Origin: Hyposmocoma kahamanoa
Lineage: Eukaryota; Arthropoda; Insecta; Lepidoptera; Cosmopterigidae
NCBI RefSeq assembly: GCF_003589595.1
Contig: NW_020653770.1
Coordinates: 2,587,614 to 2,651,613 of the forward strand
Length of the DNA: 64,000 nt
Direction of reading: 5' to 3'
The notes beneath the pieces were generated by a model. That model was not told the origin of the DNA. It did not search any database and saw only the letters and a program-made list of their open reading frames with translations. Shown here one piece after another: positions 53,470 through 63,634 of this stretch. Numbering within the stretch: the stretch's first letter is position 1; each line of letters opens with the position of its first letter. The translations under genes were made by a program, and so were the position numbers.

Positions 53470-53988
53470 TTTTATTTTTTCATTTATTTATTACATTTAA
53501 AGCACTAAAAAAACAAAACATTCCAGTATAACATAAACTTAACAAAGTATTTTTCTAGTTTTTTAGTTGTACAAATAATTTTTATGTGTAGTGTGTTCGT
53601 TCGTACTGCTGCATGTTCACATTCCTCTAGTGTGCGTGAGAGACGTTATTATATGGTGTCACTAAACCTTGCTCCTTGTATATACATCCCACCGCTGAAC
53701 ACGAGCCTATTGTAATAAATGGTTGTGAACAGTACCTTAATAATACATTTAAAGTTAATGCCTATGTATGTTGTTAGTTCAAATTAGAAGGTTATAATTA
53801 TTATATATTTCAATCACGTTTATTAGATAAGGTATTATATATTTTAATTTATTTTTATCATAAAGATTTCGATAAGACGGTATCAACAATTTATTATTAT
53901 AGACATTTCGCATCTTCATTTCACCACTGTAGGTAGATTGTAAACTTTTATCACAAAAATGTTCGGCTAGCAGCATATATTTTAATTT
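53470..53988 (-). other. 520-bp insertion in Rep-R
   Basis: Separates GGATTGCTT from ACTCGTATTAATACAAGG, which are contiguous in copy 1. It starts with TTATTTTTTCATTTATTTAT, possibly the complement of a retroelement tail. No coding match was recognised. Confidence 0.5.
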
Positions 53989-54075
53989 TACTCGTATTAA
54001 TACAAGGCCTCGCTGGCGCTCGTCCTTGTAACTCATACTCGTCCAGCAATCCCTTACTTCCCGGCCTCTGCAGTA
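53989..54075 (+). repeat. Rep-R copy 2, right end
   Basis: CTCGTATTAATACAAGGCCT to CCCTTACTTCCCGGCCTCTG, the inner loop and right arm of the hairpin. Confidence 0.75.
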
Positions 54076-54137
54076 ATGTACTATTTGCCAATTCTACTAA
54101 AGACCAAGTTCTTTCATGGTGTCCACTCCCATTCTCC

Positions 54138-54215
54138 ATCTGACATCCGTCCAAAACAATTACTGTCAAATAAGTAAAACTCGGCCGAATTATAAGATGC
54201 ATAATTCGAATGAAG
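54138..54215 (+). repeat. Rep-D copy
   Basis: GACATCCGTCCAAAACAATT, ACTGTCAAATAAGTAAAACT, then AGATGCATAATTCGAATGAA. Confidence 0.65.
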
Positions 54216-54258
54216 CTTCATACTTGACATTGGTCGAGTATTACTTAGTAGTAGTCAG

Positions 54259-54298
54259 CCCGTGACCACGGCCAGAGCAACCTGGCCGAAACGTCGGG
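54259..54298 (+). ncRNA. hammerhead-like RNA motif (candidate), different stems
   Basis: CCC (54259-54261) pairs with GGG (54296-54298). Core GTGACCA (54262-54268), one C, then stem GGCCAG/CTGGCC around AGCAAC, then GAAA and CGTC (54288-54295). The loops equal those near 45.1 kb, while both stems have other sequences that still pair. That is covariation rather than simple copying. Confidence 0.45.
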
Positions 54299-54299
54299 A

Positions 54300-54685
54300 A
54301 ACTAGGTAGGTGTGAAAAATATCTATTCGAACGTAAACGCGTTTATTCCCGTTTCCAAATGTTCTTACGTTGGTAAGTTCCGTCATAATTCCCACAAAAT
54401 TTCTCAAAACGTGGACACGCGCACTCCTCTGGCCGCAATGTTAAACATTGGCTTTAATTTTTTGCACTCGAGTGTACGGCGTAAAGGCCACTGGCCGTAG
54501 TACGCAAGGTTACGACCCTGGCATACTGCAACCTATGTATCAAGTGACTACAATATTCATATTTGGTGGTTTTAGGGACGTTTTCATATTTGAATGAAAA
54601 ATAACTCACGTTAAGTGTTTATGTATACAAATCAAGTGTCATTTGCGGCGATTGATGCGGCTCCTAAAACCTCCTAGTCCACGAA
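54300..54685. other. no recognised feature
   Basis: Follows the structured motif and may be part of the same element. No coding match. Confidence 0.4.
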
Positions 54686-54689
54686 CTTT

Positions 54690-54921
54690 AGTCGCAGCAG
54701 AGCTCATTGTAAAAGAGTTCTTCCAGGGATGTACTGCCAACTCACCTATTAATAGGAGTACTGGTGAAATTACAGGTGCGTGGGACTTGTCAATTTATGT
54801 CTCAGGGTGACGGCCGCAGTGGCAGTACCCCACAGATCTTTGTGATTTAAAGCTCTGAGTGGCACTGTTGCTTACCATTAGGCGCACGACTCGTTTGTCC
54901 CGTTACATGGTATCATAAAAA
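54690..54921 (+). mobile_element. Rep-A copy
   Basis: AGTCGCAGCAGAGCTCATTG to TACATGGTATCATAAAAAAG, with internal deletions. Confidence 0.85.
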
Positions 54922-54999
54922 AGTACAATAATAAAAGAACTAAACGGCCAATACATATTAAAATATATAATATATTTCAAGTCCTTCATATCCTTTATA

Positions 55000-55165
55000 T
55001 CCACCTCCGTGATAGAATGGCTTGCACACCTGTTTTCATGGTATCGCCATCTCTTTGGTCTCGGGTCAATGTGGAAAAACGAAATTTTTCTATATTGTTT
55101 CGGGTTTGAGTGTTTGTGTTACTTATTTTAGGATCAGAGCAACGTATACTGTAATATCTAATATT
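55000..55165 (+). mobile_element. SINE-I copy
   Basis: CCGTGATAGAATGGCTTGCA, TTTTCATGGTATCGCCATCT, GGTCTCGGGTCAATGTGG, then GGATCAGAGCAACGTATAC. Confidence 0.65.
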
Positions 55166-55351
55166 ATAAACTTTTTAATCAGATTTGAATAATAAGGATA
55201 ATAGTATTATTACATAACTATATGCAGACTTACGAACGAGACTCTATTAGAAGCCCGAAGGCGAAGACTGAGGAATTTCGGAGTCGACGTTCGTAATTCC
55301 CGTACCGCCCGTGAAGCGTACAATGTTTTTCATCACATTTGCACGTAAATA

Positions 55352-55490
55352 GTTAAAAACTTGACAATAATGCCCCAAATAAAATCCCCCGAGGGTTTTT
55401 TGAAGGGCCTTTTTGCTTCTCATTACCGACTATGGCTGCAATGAGAAGAAAACTGGCCGAAGGTTTTATTATAGTCAAGTTAGTAATTTG
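55352..55490. mobile_element. MITE-W, about 140 bp
   Basis: AACTTGACAATAATGCCCCA then AATAAAATCC at the left faces TTTTATTATAGTCAAGTT at the right. One such end also occurs at 44422. No clear TSD. Confidence 0.55.
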
Positions 55491-55494
55491 AACT

Positions 55495-56150
55495 AGTTAG
55501 TTAATTTTATACGATTTAAACCTGGCGTTAACAAAGCGGGCTAAAACCCGGGTGCTTGCCCATCTCTGGTTAAGTACCATGTGCCTGTAATTAGTTTTAA
55601 ATTGTAATACTGTGATATTGATTTACAAAGTAACAAATTTGCAAAACAGGTACTGTTTCTGATTTGAGAGTATTGATTTCTGTTTTATTTAGCAGTAAAT
55701 ATATAGAAAAGAGTAACTGTACCCTTGAAACTTTGTTTTTGTAGCTGTCACAGTGGCATTTACATAACAACCTACTTACATTGCCACGTAGTGATATTTA
55801 CGTAATCTCGTAAATCTATAACATTTCTAGGTCTTTGTCATAAATTTGTAGAATTTTGGTTGAAATATAATATTGAATTGAAATATAATGTTTCCTTTTT
55901 GTATTTAAATAAAAAGAAACCCGTGTCCGTTTCCATATCTACTTTATGCGTAACATAGGTACGGAAATTTCAACTTCACTGTTCAGACTGCAAAAGGAAA
56001 ATTTTTGCAATAAAATAAAGTTATTCGTTGTTTTATTATGTTAGAACCAATTAGAAATTGATTACCCAGGAACAAACGCTGTAATATGAAATCGAAATTT
56101 ATATTCCACTTATTCTTCTCTCCTTCTTATTTAAAAGCTAGGCTCTTGTC
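55495..56150. other. no recognised feature
   Basis: AT-rich. No gene seen. Confidence 0.5.
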
Positions 56151-56154
56151 TGTG

Positions 56155-56760
56155 GAGTAATCGCCAATCATCTCTGTTTAGAGCTTTAGCCTTGATATCC
56201 TGATACGATACAACATTAACCTTTATCTGATCTAAATAACTTCGTCTCGGTCTTCCTCTGCCTCTCTTTCCTTCGATCTTCCTTTCTATTATGTTTCTTG
56301 ATGTTGTTTTTATTATTGAAAGCCTTTTTAGCTATTGCAATTCGTGAAACTATGTCCAAAGTATACCTGAAATCACTGCTTATCAAACTGCCCAAGTATC
56401 TAAAGTTAGTTATTTCATCCAATGGTTTGTTATTTAGCATTATGATTGATTTATCGGTATAGGGTTTTGGATTTTTTACAACTGGTGAGTAATTTTGTTT
56501 TATTAATATCAATCTTCAGTCCAAGTTCTGTAAACACTACATCCATGTTCGATATTAGCTCTTGCAACTGCTGAGCGTTTTCGGCTAAAGCAGCTATGAC
56601 ACCTGCAAACTTAATGAACTGCAATATTTCACCATTAAACTTGACACCCTCCTTCTCTGATTCTACTACCTTTCTGATTGCATGTTCTATAAAGATATTA
56701 AATATAATGAGTGAGAGTGGACAACCCCGTCTAACGCCTTGTCTGATCCTTGGTGTTTCT
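56155..56760 (-). pseudogene. LINE-N reverse transcriptase pseudogene
   Basis: The minus strand reads RIRQGVRRGCPLSLIIFNIF, IEHAIRKVVE, ILQFIKFAGVIAALAENAQQ, LGLKIDINKTK, a frameshift, NNKPLDEITNFRYLGSLISS, LDIVSRIAIAKKAFNN, a shift, KIEGKRGRGRPRRSYLDQIK and WRLLHRQEPS. RQG..LSP.LFN, the (F)ADD active site, LGL..N..KT and FRYLGS..S are reverse-transcriptase palm landmarks. The catalytic FADD reads FAGV, so both active-site aspartates are lost, besides two frameshifts. The 3' end resembles the fragment at 1173-1439. Confidence 0.85.
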
Positions 56761-56761
56761 A

Positions 56762-57145
56762 GTATTTATACTTACCTTAGAGCTAAGTCCAAACTCATGG
56801 TACCACGATTTCGTTTAACCAAGGTAAACAACTCTTTTATGGGGAACTGTATACGTTTTTACAATAAGATTCCGGAGCATATATTAAGTTTATCATTTCC
56901 TAAGTTTAAAAACTACATTAAAAATATTTTCATCGAAAAATCATATTACAAAATTGAAGACTGCGTGTTAGATAAACATGTATGGAAAGACGACATGGCT
57001 CCAGAATCCACACAAATTTGATTCAAAGTGTATTCCATAGCATTTAAGTTTATTTGAAAAGAGCAATCCCTAGAGTTTCTTGCTCGTTCTTCTCAGGGAG
57101 GTCAGCGTAGTGAACGAGCAGTAGCTTAAATGTGACGATTTCAAG
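56762..57145 (+). pseudogene. LINE-K ORF2 C-terminus and start of 3' end
   Basis: YLRAKSKLMVPRFRLTKVNN, SFMGNCIRFYNKIPEHILSL, YYKIEDCVLDKHVWKDDMAP and a stop near 57020. R.RL.KV..SF.G..I.FYNK.P..V..L is the usual C-terminus of lepidopteran jockey-like LINEs. The 3' non-coding part then has the LINE-K landmarks. The element is 5'-truncated against the minus-strand LINE-N. Confidence 0.8.
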
Positions 57146-57402
57146 TCGACTCATCCGAAGAACAGAGTCCGAAGTGATTATATAACGAAAAGAGAATAAG
57201 TACGTTACGAGAACAATTTCGTTATTCAAACCAAGGTCTATGTAAAGGTGTTTTGAGAATTTATATATCTTATTTTGTTTCGGAAATATAAAATCGAACA
57301 ACGGTCGATCTGACATCCACAGCGAAGAAGAACGAACGAAATGTACTATGTCCTGAGAACAAGTAGTCTTACACGTAGACCTTTGTTCTACGGATGTGTC
57401 GA
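57146..57402 (+). mobile_element. MITE-L copy 1, 257 bp, nested in LINE-K
   Basis: Ends TCGACTCATCCGAAGAACAG and, inverted, TCGACACATCCGTAGAACAA. It interrupts LINE-K at TTTCAAG|TGTAAATTT. Only AG is duplicated (57144-57145 and 57403-57404). No coding capacity. Confidence 0.85.
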
Positions 57403-57458
57403 AGTGTAAATTTATTTTACCTATGGAATAAATAATCTTTGACTTTGACTTTGACTTT
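57403..57458 (+). mobile_element. LINE-K 3' end, continuation and tail
   Basis: AGTGTAAATTTATTTTACCT, then AATAAATAATCTTTGACTTT and more TTTGAC units as the tandem 3' tail. Confidence 0.8.
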
Positions 57459-57526
57459 GATACATTTGTGAGAAAATACCACATTTTTCTGTGTATTGTG
57501 ATATGATGAACTATATGTTTTAATTT

Positions 57527-57572
57527 TAATTATTAATACAAAGATCGAACACTAAGAAAAATTTCTTCAAAC
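57527..57572 (-). mobile_element. SINE-F tail fragment
   Basis: In plus: AATTATTAATACAAAGATCG then AACACTAAGAAAAATTTCTT. It abuts the Rep-A copy that follows. Confidence 0.6.
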
Positions 57573-57744
57573 CGTAGCAGTAGAGGTCATTGAAAGCGTG
57601 CGTCTAGGGAAGTACTGCAACCTTACCTGTTTCTGCCGCCAAACAGTAAAGTGAGCATTACTATGTTCCGGTACTGAAGGTAAGGGTGCTGGTGAAATTA
57701 CGGACACATGGGACTTGTCAACTTATTTCACAGGGTGACAGATA
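57573..57744 (+). mobile_element. Rep-A 5' part
   Basis: GTAGCAGTAGAGGTCATTGA to CAACTTATTTCACAGGGTGA. Confidence 0.8.
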
Positions 57745-57749
57745 TTATT

Positions 57750-58190
57750 ATAGAATAAAAATTAATTTTGATACCAGTTGATCTGTGAAAGTAAAAATAA
57801 AGAAGGCAATAACGCAATTAGTAATAATTTCAGACATTTTTGGCAAAATTTTACATTGTTTCACAATCTATAGATAAAACTATCGACAACAACTACATGA
57901 CTACCTATTTAAAATTTTATGAAAACTGGCAACCCTGCAAATGTCATTTTATTACGTCTTTAAAAAGACACTATAACATAATATCATTGTAATAATTTTG
58001 GTTTCTCATATCAAAAGAATAACCAAAGATATAACAATGTTGCGTAAAGGATTGTAGAATGAATTATAATGATTATATCGATGTCACAATATTACTAAGT
58101 AAGCAAGGCATTTATTGAAACAATGTGGTAGATAAGGTGTCAATTAAAAAAAATCAGTACTCAGTTTACAGTAATATTAAGTTTAGCGAA
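57750..58190. other. no recognised feature
   Basis: AT-rich. No gene seen. Confidence 0.5.
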
Positions 58191-58285
58191 TATCACGGTG
58201 TTGTACTATCATGATCTTCAATTATTTTTTTGTAAACTTACTCCACTTTGATTCGATTTATTATAATTATTAATACAACCAATAA
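58191..58285 (-). mobile_element. SINE-F 3' end with hairpin
   Basis: In plus: GCGAATATCACGGTGTTG, CATGATCTTCAATT, CTTACTCCACTTTGATTCG, TTATAATTATTAATAC. It keeps the terminal stem-loop of SINE-F in diverged form. Confidence 0.55.
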
Positions 58286-58289
58286 AAAA

Positions 58290-59535
58290 ATAAAGATCTG
58301 CAACAAGCACATTGTTGAGTACATTACTTCGAATTGGCAGGAGCTCTTCAATAATAACGCCGATAAGGCGTTAACAATATAATTTAATGAAGAACTTAAT
58401 TACTTTTTTTATAAAATTTGAAATATTTAAAAATTTGAATATAAAAAAATATCTTTGGAAAATCGTCCGATTCTCGCACTTGTATTTGAATTCATCCTTT
58501 TTTAAATGAATTTTTGGCTTTTTTTTTTGAGATTTGTGTACCCCCGCGTCTCCCGATGCCCCCGCGGCGGTCAGTTCGTTTCATCGGGGCGAACACACAA
58601 AAATAATAAAAAAAATAATAAAAGTCTAATAAATATTAAAATACAATTTCTTTGAAATAAACTCCACAAACTGTAATGTCTTTCATAATTGAAATAAAAT
58701 AAAAACGTAAGTACTCAAACACAATCCTTAACCTACTGTATATATTTCTTTAATAAAACGTTAAAACACTTCATATGTAGTGTCAAAAGTTTCGATTTCT
58801 TTATATATTAATATTTTTTGTACATTTAAATTATTAAGCCATAACTGCAACGTTATACAAAATACAATTTTTCAAGCACCCTGTGTTGAGCATTTTCAAA
58901 ACCCAATATTTTGAGGTACCTAGCAAAACAAAAACTTATTTTTTAATTATAATAATGACGTGTTAACAGGTATCTTGCACTATGTAACACGCTTGAACAT
59001 TAATAACCAAAGAAAATTAAAGAGATACCATTTATCTTTTATAGTTAAGTAATAAAGTGTACTCATGAAGATTTGTCATCATCAAGTGATGGTACAGTTG
59101 TTTGGTAAAGTTTTTACCCAAAAACATGGGCGGGAACGGCAAATACGTAATTTGGTGCAATTCCATATTTATTACAAATTTTGATGCAAAAAATATTTAT
59201 TAGGCGAAAAAGATCTTTCAATCCTGTGAATTCTCACTACTAAGTCATTATCATTACGATTCGGTTATGTAAATATCGGTATATGAAAATCGATTGAAGT
59301 GCATACGATTTAACAACTTTTTGTATCGATTTGTTTTTCATAATCATACTTCATAATCAAGATGCGAATCCACGATCCTGGCATAAAAATATGAGTATAT
59401 ACGTAAGTACCTATTGCATTTAACAAAGTTAAATTATTTTATTGCGTGTATTAAAATGTCAGTGTCGTGTGTGGTGTTTGCTTGGTGCGCCTGTGACTGT
59501 GCCTGTGTGTATCTTTAATTTTAGTTTTAATTTAT
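58290..59535. other. no recognised gene
   Basis: AT-rich apart from a GC-rich island at 58538-58590 (CCCCCGCGTCTCCCGATGCC, CCCGCGGCGGTCAG). The island has no match here and no reading frame of note. Confidence 0.45.
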
Positions 59536-59538
59536 TTT

Positions 59539-59870
59539 TAACCGACTTAAAAAAAGGAGGAGGTTCTCAATTCGACTGTTCTTTTTTTTCTTTTCTTTTT
59601 TTTTGTATGTATTTTACGCGATAACTCCGATATTTGTGAACCGATTTTCATGATTGTTGGAAAGGGGGTACTTCCATAGTGGTCCCATTTCATTTTGAAG
59701 TAAATCATCCACCTCGAAGGGTGGCTGTTCACGGATGAAGATTCATTTTCATAAATAGCGCCTAACATTAATTTAGGAGCAATTACTTTAATGGTTGATT
59801 TTGCTATTTCGCCAATTCGAGGCGTTTTTCTCTCAATATACTTTCAGTAGGGAGAACCGATTTTTATTAT
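59539..59870 (-). repeat. Rep-B long copy
   Basis: In plus: ACCGACTTAAAAAAAGGAGG, CGCGATAACTCCGATATTTG, GTGGTCCCATTTCATTTTGA, then GCGCCTAACATTAATTTAGG and GAGGCGTTTTTCTCTCAATA, the complement of 4448-4730. Confidence 0.8.
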
Positions 59871-60115
59871 CTCCATTGTCAAGTCACAGCGAACTAGGGG
59901 ATATTTCAATAAAACTTAGCAAATAGACGTAATTCCACGTACTTTTGAGGTCGGTTTTTTAAGTACGCTGTACTGAGATTATTTATTAGTAAGTACAATT
60001 GAAAATGAATGGTACTTAATAAAATTTTCTTTCTTTCTTTTTTTCAATGGTTGTTTCAATTCGTATATCATGAGAGTACTGTAAAGATCACTTTAATTTT
60101 GCTTAGAACCTGTAA

Positions 60116-60251
60116 GTACATCTAAAGTTATAATGTGACAACCCCATGCTCCGAGCGAAGTTAAGGAATTTACGCGACGAACAAACGGGAGTTGTCCTAC
60201 TTGTACTTATTATATTTTAGTAGGGTTGTCACATCATTATTTTAGTTGTAC
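60116..60251. mobile_element. MITE-V, about 136 bp
   Basis: GTACATCTAAAGTTATAATG then TGACAACCCC at the left, and inverted GTACAACTAAAATAATGATG then TGACAACCCT at the right. No coding capacity and no clear TSD. Confidence 0.65.
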
Positions 60252-60291
60252 GTACAGTTTGTACATGTAATGTAAAGTTCAACGATTTGGT

Positions 60292-60337
60292 CTTTTTTTT
60301 TATGATACAAGTGACGGGAGGAACAAGTCGCAAGACT
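60292..60337 (-). mobile_element. Rep-A 3' tip
   Basis: T-run, ATGATACAAGTGACGGGAGG and AACAAGTCG only. Confidence 0.6.
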
Positions 60338-60339
60338 GG

Positions 60340-60835
60340 TCAAGTCGTAACACAGACGGAGGAGATGCTTTAAGTCATCAACTATTTTATTGAAAATTCA
60401 TACATACATGCACTTCCGTCCTATATCACCCACTGCTAAGTATAGGCCTTATTTTGAACCGGCTAAACTTTCTTCTGGTCCCAGTTAGTTACTTAGTTAC
60501 CCATCAACAACTTTTTCTTATCATCAACCCCGCGCCATTCTCTCCATCAGCTATACAACGTCCACATTTTGTAGACAAACAGAAAAATAACTCACGTTGT
60601 TAGAACGCGACTCCGCCAGCAAGTGTCAGTTACTGTATAGCAATAGGCGTGAAGTATCTTCAAGTTCAGCACAGGCCGTGCAAAGTTTAAATCGCAATGA
60701 ACCAGGCATGCCTGTGCGCATGCACGCGAGTGAAAGCTCTCACTTGTGGGCCATGAAAGTCGATGGTAAGTGGACAATGTGATAAGTAATAATTGTTTGT
60801 TTCACCTACAATTAATAACACAACAAAGGGGGTAA
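60340..60835. other. no recognised feature
   Basis: Two overlapping 61-codon frames lie on opposite strands at 60592-60782. Neither resembles a known protein. Confidence 0.5.
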
Positions 60836-60837
60836 TT

Positions 60838-61097
60838 TAGTACCAGCTCCTTGTGAAAGAGTTCGTCCAGGGTAGTACTGCCACCTTACCTGTTTCTGGC
60901 GTCATGCAGTAATGTGAGCATTACTGTGTTCCGGTTTTGAAGGGTTTTGGTGAAATTACAGGCACATGGGACTTGTCAACTTATGTCTCAAGTTGACGGG
61001 CGCAGTGATAGTGCCCGTCAGATCTTTGCAATTTAAAGCTCTGATTGGCACTGTAACTGTTATGGACAGGCGTGTAGCTTATGTTATATAAAAAAAA
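60838..61097 (+). mobile_element. Rep-A copy
   Basis: TAGTACCAGCTCCTTGTGAA to GGACAGGCGTGTAGCTTATG and an A-run. Confidence 0.85.
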
Positions 61098-61288
61098 GAG
61101 TTGTCACTCTTTTTAATGCGGAATCGTTCTAACCCGATCAAAAAAGCTTTAATTCTATGTAATAAGAGCAAAAAGGACTTCGACATCTGTCGCCAGGTAG
61201 CTGTAAAGGTACTAACTGGGCGATAAATCTTTCATAGATTTCTCACAGATGGCGCTACGACTAAAAAGTCGTTGAAAAACCAAATACG

Positions 61289-61455
61289 TGAGGTCCACTG
61301 GTTCGTTCCGTGGCTTAGTTGGTATAGCGTCTGGCGCGGTAAGAAGACGTCGGTTCGAATCCGGCCGGATCGAAGGAATTTTTTCTGACTGTTCGATCTT
61401 TGTATTAATAATTATAACAAACTAGTGGAGTAATTTCACAAAAAGTAATTGAATA
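61289..61455 (+). mobile_element. SINE-F, best tRNA-derived copy
   Basis: A tRNA-like head with a good A box (TGGCTTAGTTGG, 61311-61322) and a perfect B box (GGTTCGAATCC, 61352-61362), spaced as in a tRNA, then CGGCCGGATCGAAGGAATTT, TTCGATCTTTGTATTAATAA and AACAAACTAGTGGAGTAATT. The acceptor-stem halves do not pair and the tail is family-specific, so it is a SINE and not a tRNA gene. It could still be a Pol III promoter. Confidence 0.85.
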
Positions 61456-61459
61456 TCTA

Positions 61460-62035
61460 TTCAATAAAAATTCAAAAAGGACTTATTAACTAAAATAACT
61501 AACAACTAACGTATTTAAATCGAATTGTCGCTCGACATGTTTCGAATTTTAGTTTGTGCTGATCTGGAACCAAAAGATAAACATAGAAGGTATCAGCTGC
61601 TTATCATCCCACCATGGTCGGTACCCACCGGATGGAAAACAGCGTTAGGTACTACGTCAGTGGTTAGTGTAGATGCGACTTTAGAAACGTTGTTAGTGTA
61701 GTGTGCAATCCTGCGTAAGACTTTAATAAAAATGAAGCAAACGAGGGTAGTTTCTCGCCCTCGCCGACTGCGCCCGCAGCCGTACTGAGTGATCGTGCTG
61801 CCAGGGCCTTGGCGCGCAGTTTCCGTCGAGTCACCGCCGCGGAATCTCATGATTAAGGACCACGAATTGGTTCGCAATATGTTGAGCAAAAATTCCACTT
61901 AAATATGAATGAACGAATGAATGATATATATGTGAGCTATCAGTTATTTTAGTTAATGTCTGAATCTCACGGTGGTTCTCTATTTAGAAAAGGACTTAGA
62001 TCGCCGACACACGTTGTCTTCGGGTTCACTCCATC
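61460..62035. other. no recognised gene; GC-richer patch
   Basis: The part at 61600-61870 (CGGTACCCACCGGATGG, CGCCCTCGCCGACTGCGCCC, GCCTTGGCGCGCAGTTTCCG) carries a 101-codon minus frame that matches nothing I know. It could be an unlisted repeat. Confidence 0.4.
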
Positions 62036-62039
62036 ATTT

Positions 62040-62258
62040 AGTAGCAGTAGAGCTCCTTGTGAAAAATCTATTTCTACAGTAATATGAGCATTAGTGCGTT
62101 CCGGTTTGGAAGGATAAGGTTGCTAGTGAAATTACAGGCACACAGGCCTTGTTAACTTGTGTCTCAGGGTGACTTTGAGTGGCACTGCAACTGTTATGGA
62201 CAGGCGTGTCGCTTGCCGCCAGGTGCACGACTCATTCGTCCCGTCACTTGATATCATA
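62040..62258 (+). mobile_element. Rep-A copy, internally deleted
   Basis: AGTAGCAGTAGAGCTCCTTG to CGTCCCGTCACTTGATATCA, followed at once by Rep-B. Confidence 0.85.
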
Positions 62259-62498
62259 TAATCTCATTACAGAGCACCAAAAATACTGACCTCAAAAGTC
62301 ATTCAACCCCTAGTTTGCCACCCTTAGAGGTGGAATATTTTCTTGAAATTTAAATGGGACCGTTTCTGAGGTACCCTCTTTGCAACAAATAAAGAATCAT
62401 CAAAATCGGTTCACAAATGCTGAACTTGTCGCGTAACATACGTACAAAAAAACACACAGTCGCATTGAGAACCTCCTCCTTTTGTTGAAGTCGGCATA
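62259..62498 (+). repeat. Rep-B copy
   Basis: AATCTCATTACAGAGCACCA, CAACCCCTAGTTTGCCACCC, TTAGAGGTGGAATATTTTCT, then CCTCCTCCTTTTGTTGAAGT. Confidence 0.85.
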
Positions 62499-62499
62499 G

Positions 62500-62850
62500 A
62501 ATTGAATCTAAGTCTGTGCTCTAAAATTTGTAGTTAGTTCCACAAATGTGTTAATTCCATCCGTCCAATTTCCATTAATTCCACATAAATATATTAAAAA
62601 TTAAACAAATTAGGTATGTGAAGTGTTACCTTGTCCAATATGGTCAAGTAACCTTTATGCTAATTAATTGTGTAATATGATTAAAATTCATTTATTTGTG
62701 GCAACGACTTCAAATAGACAAGAACATTTACAGCAACTACATGTTCCGAACAAAACACTATAAATAAAATTAGTGATAGTGTTTTGTATTAATGTTGAAT
62801 TTTGTCAAAGAGTATCAGTACCGTAGTACCGTGGACAGAAGCGACAGTCT
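62500..62850. other. no recognised feature
   Basis: AT-rich. No gene seen. Confidence 0.5.
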
Positions 62851-62855
62851 ATACC

Positions 62856-63104
62856 TCGACTCATCCAAAGAACAGAGTCCGACGTGCTTATACAGCGAAA
62901 ATAGGATAAATACGTAAACTCGTTATTCAAAATAGGGCTAATCGATACGTGTTTTCAGAATTTTTATATCGTTATTTCGTTTCGGAAATATAAAATCGAA
63001 CACTGGTCAATCTGATATCCACAGCGAAGAACACCGATCGAAATGTACAATGGCCTGAGAATAAGCAGTGTAGCACATAGGTCTTTGTTCTATGGATGAG
63101 TCGA
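62856..63104 (+). mobile_element. MITE-L copy 2, 249 bp
   Basis: Ends TCGACTCATCCAAAGAACAG and, inverted, TCGACTCATCCATAGAACAA. It is flanked by CC on both sides (62854-62855 and 63105-63106). Confidence 0.85.
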
Positions 63105-63239
63105 CCTGTTGGGAATGAGCTAGGCAGGCAGCTTAGAGCATGCAGGCAGTTAATATTGAGTGTATACCAATGATATTTATCCATAATTGGGGAATTAACG
63201 TAAATACCCTTGTAAAGTCGCTATAAGTTGCACAATATG

Positions 63240-63632
63240 GAACCTGGAATATGGAACCCTCATTATGCCAAGCATATAGACCAAGTAGAAAGTATTCAGA
63301 AGTTTTTAAGAAGACTAAGATATAGGTTTAAGGGCGCTATGCCCCAGTTTCAGTCGTTAGAATTAAGACGCGAACACAGAGATCAAATGTTTCTGTTTAA
63401 GATTATAAATGGCATCGTTGATTCTCCTTTCTTAATGAGTCGTATTTCATTCAAATGTCCTAGGGTTAATGCTCGCTCCAACACAACATTGTTTTTCGTA
63501 CCTATTTGCAGTACTAACTACGCTGGGAATAGGTTTCTAATCAGAGCATGTAAATCTTATAATGATCGTTACCACCACATCGATATATTTACCTGTAAAC
63601 TAAATTGTTTTCGTCAAATGTTAAAAAAGTAG
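63240..63632 (+). pseudogene. jockey-like LINE RT C-terminus
   Basis: GIWNPHYAKHIDQVESIQKF, LRRLRYRFK, LELRREHRDQMFLFKIINGI, VDSPFLMSRISFKCPRVNAR, STNYAGNRFLIRACKSYNDR and HHIDIFTC before the stop. (V)W.P.Y..HI...E.IQ..F.R.L..R and R...D....LFKI..G.VD are standard thumb and C-terminal landmarks of jockey-like LINEs. The ATG at 63228 is not a real start: the frame is entered within the missing RT domain. Confidence 0.75.
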
Positions 63633-63634
63633 AT

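Noticed and set aside
57050..57484. 144-codon minus frame
   Set aside because: Antisense of the LINE-K 3' end and MITE-L. The same residues appear antisense to the other MITE-L copy.
61311..61375. tRNA gene
   Set aside because: The A and B boxes are good, but the acceptor stem does not pair and the tail is shared with other SINE-F copies.
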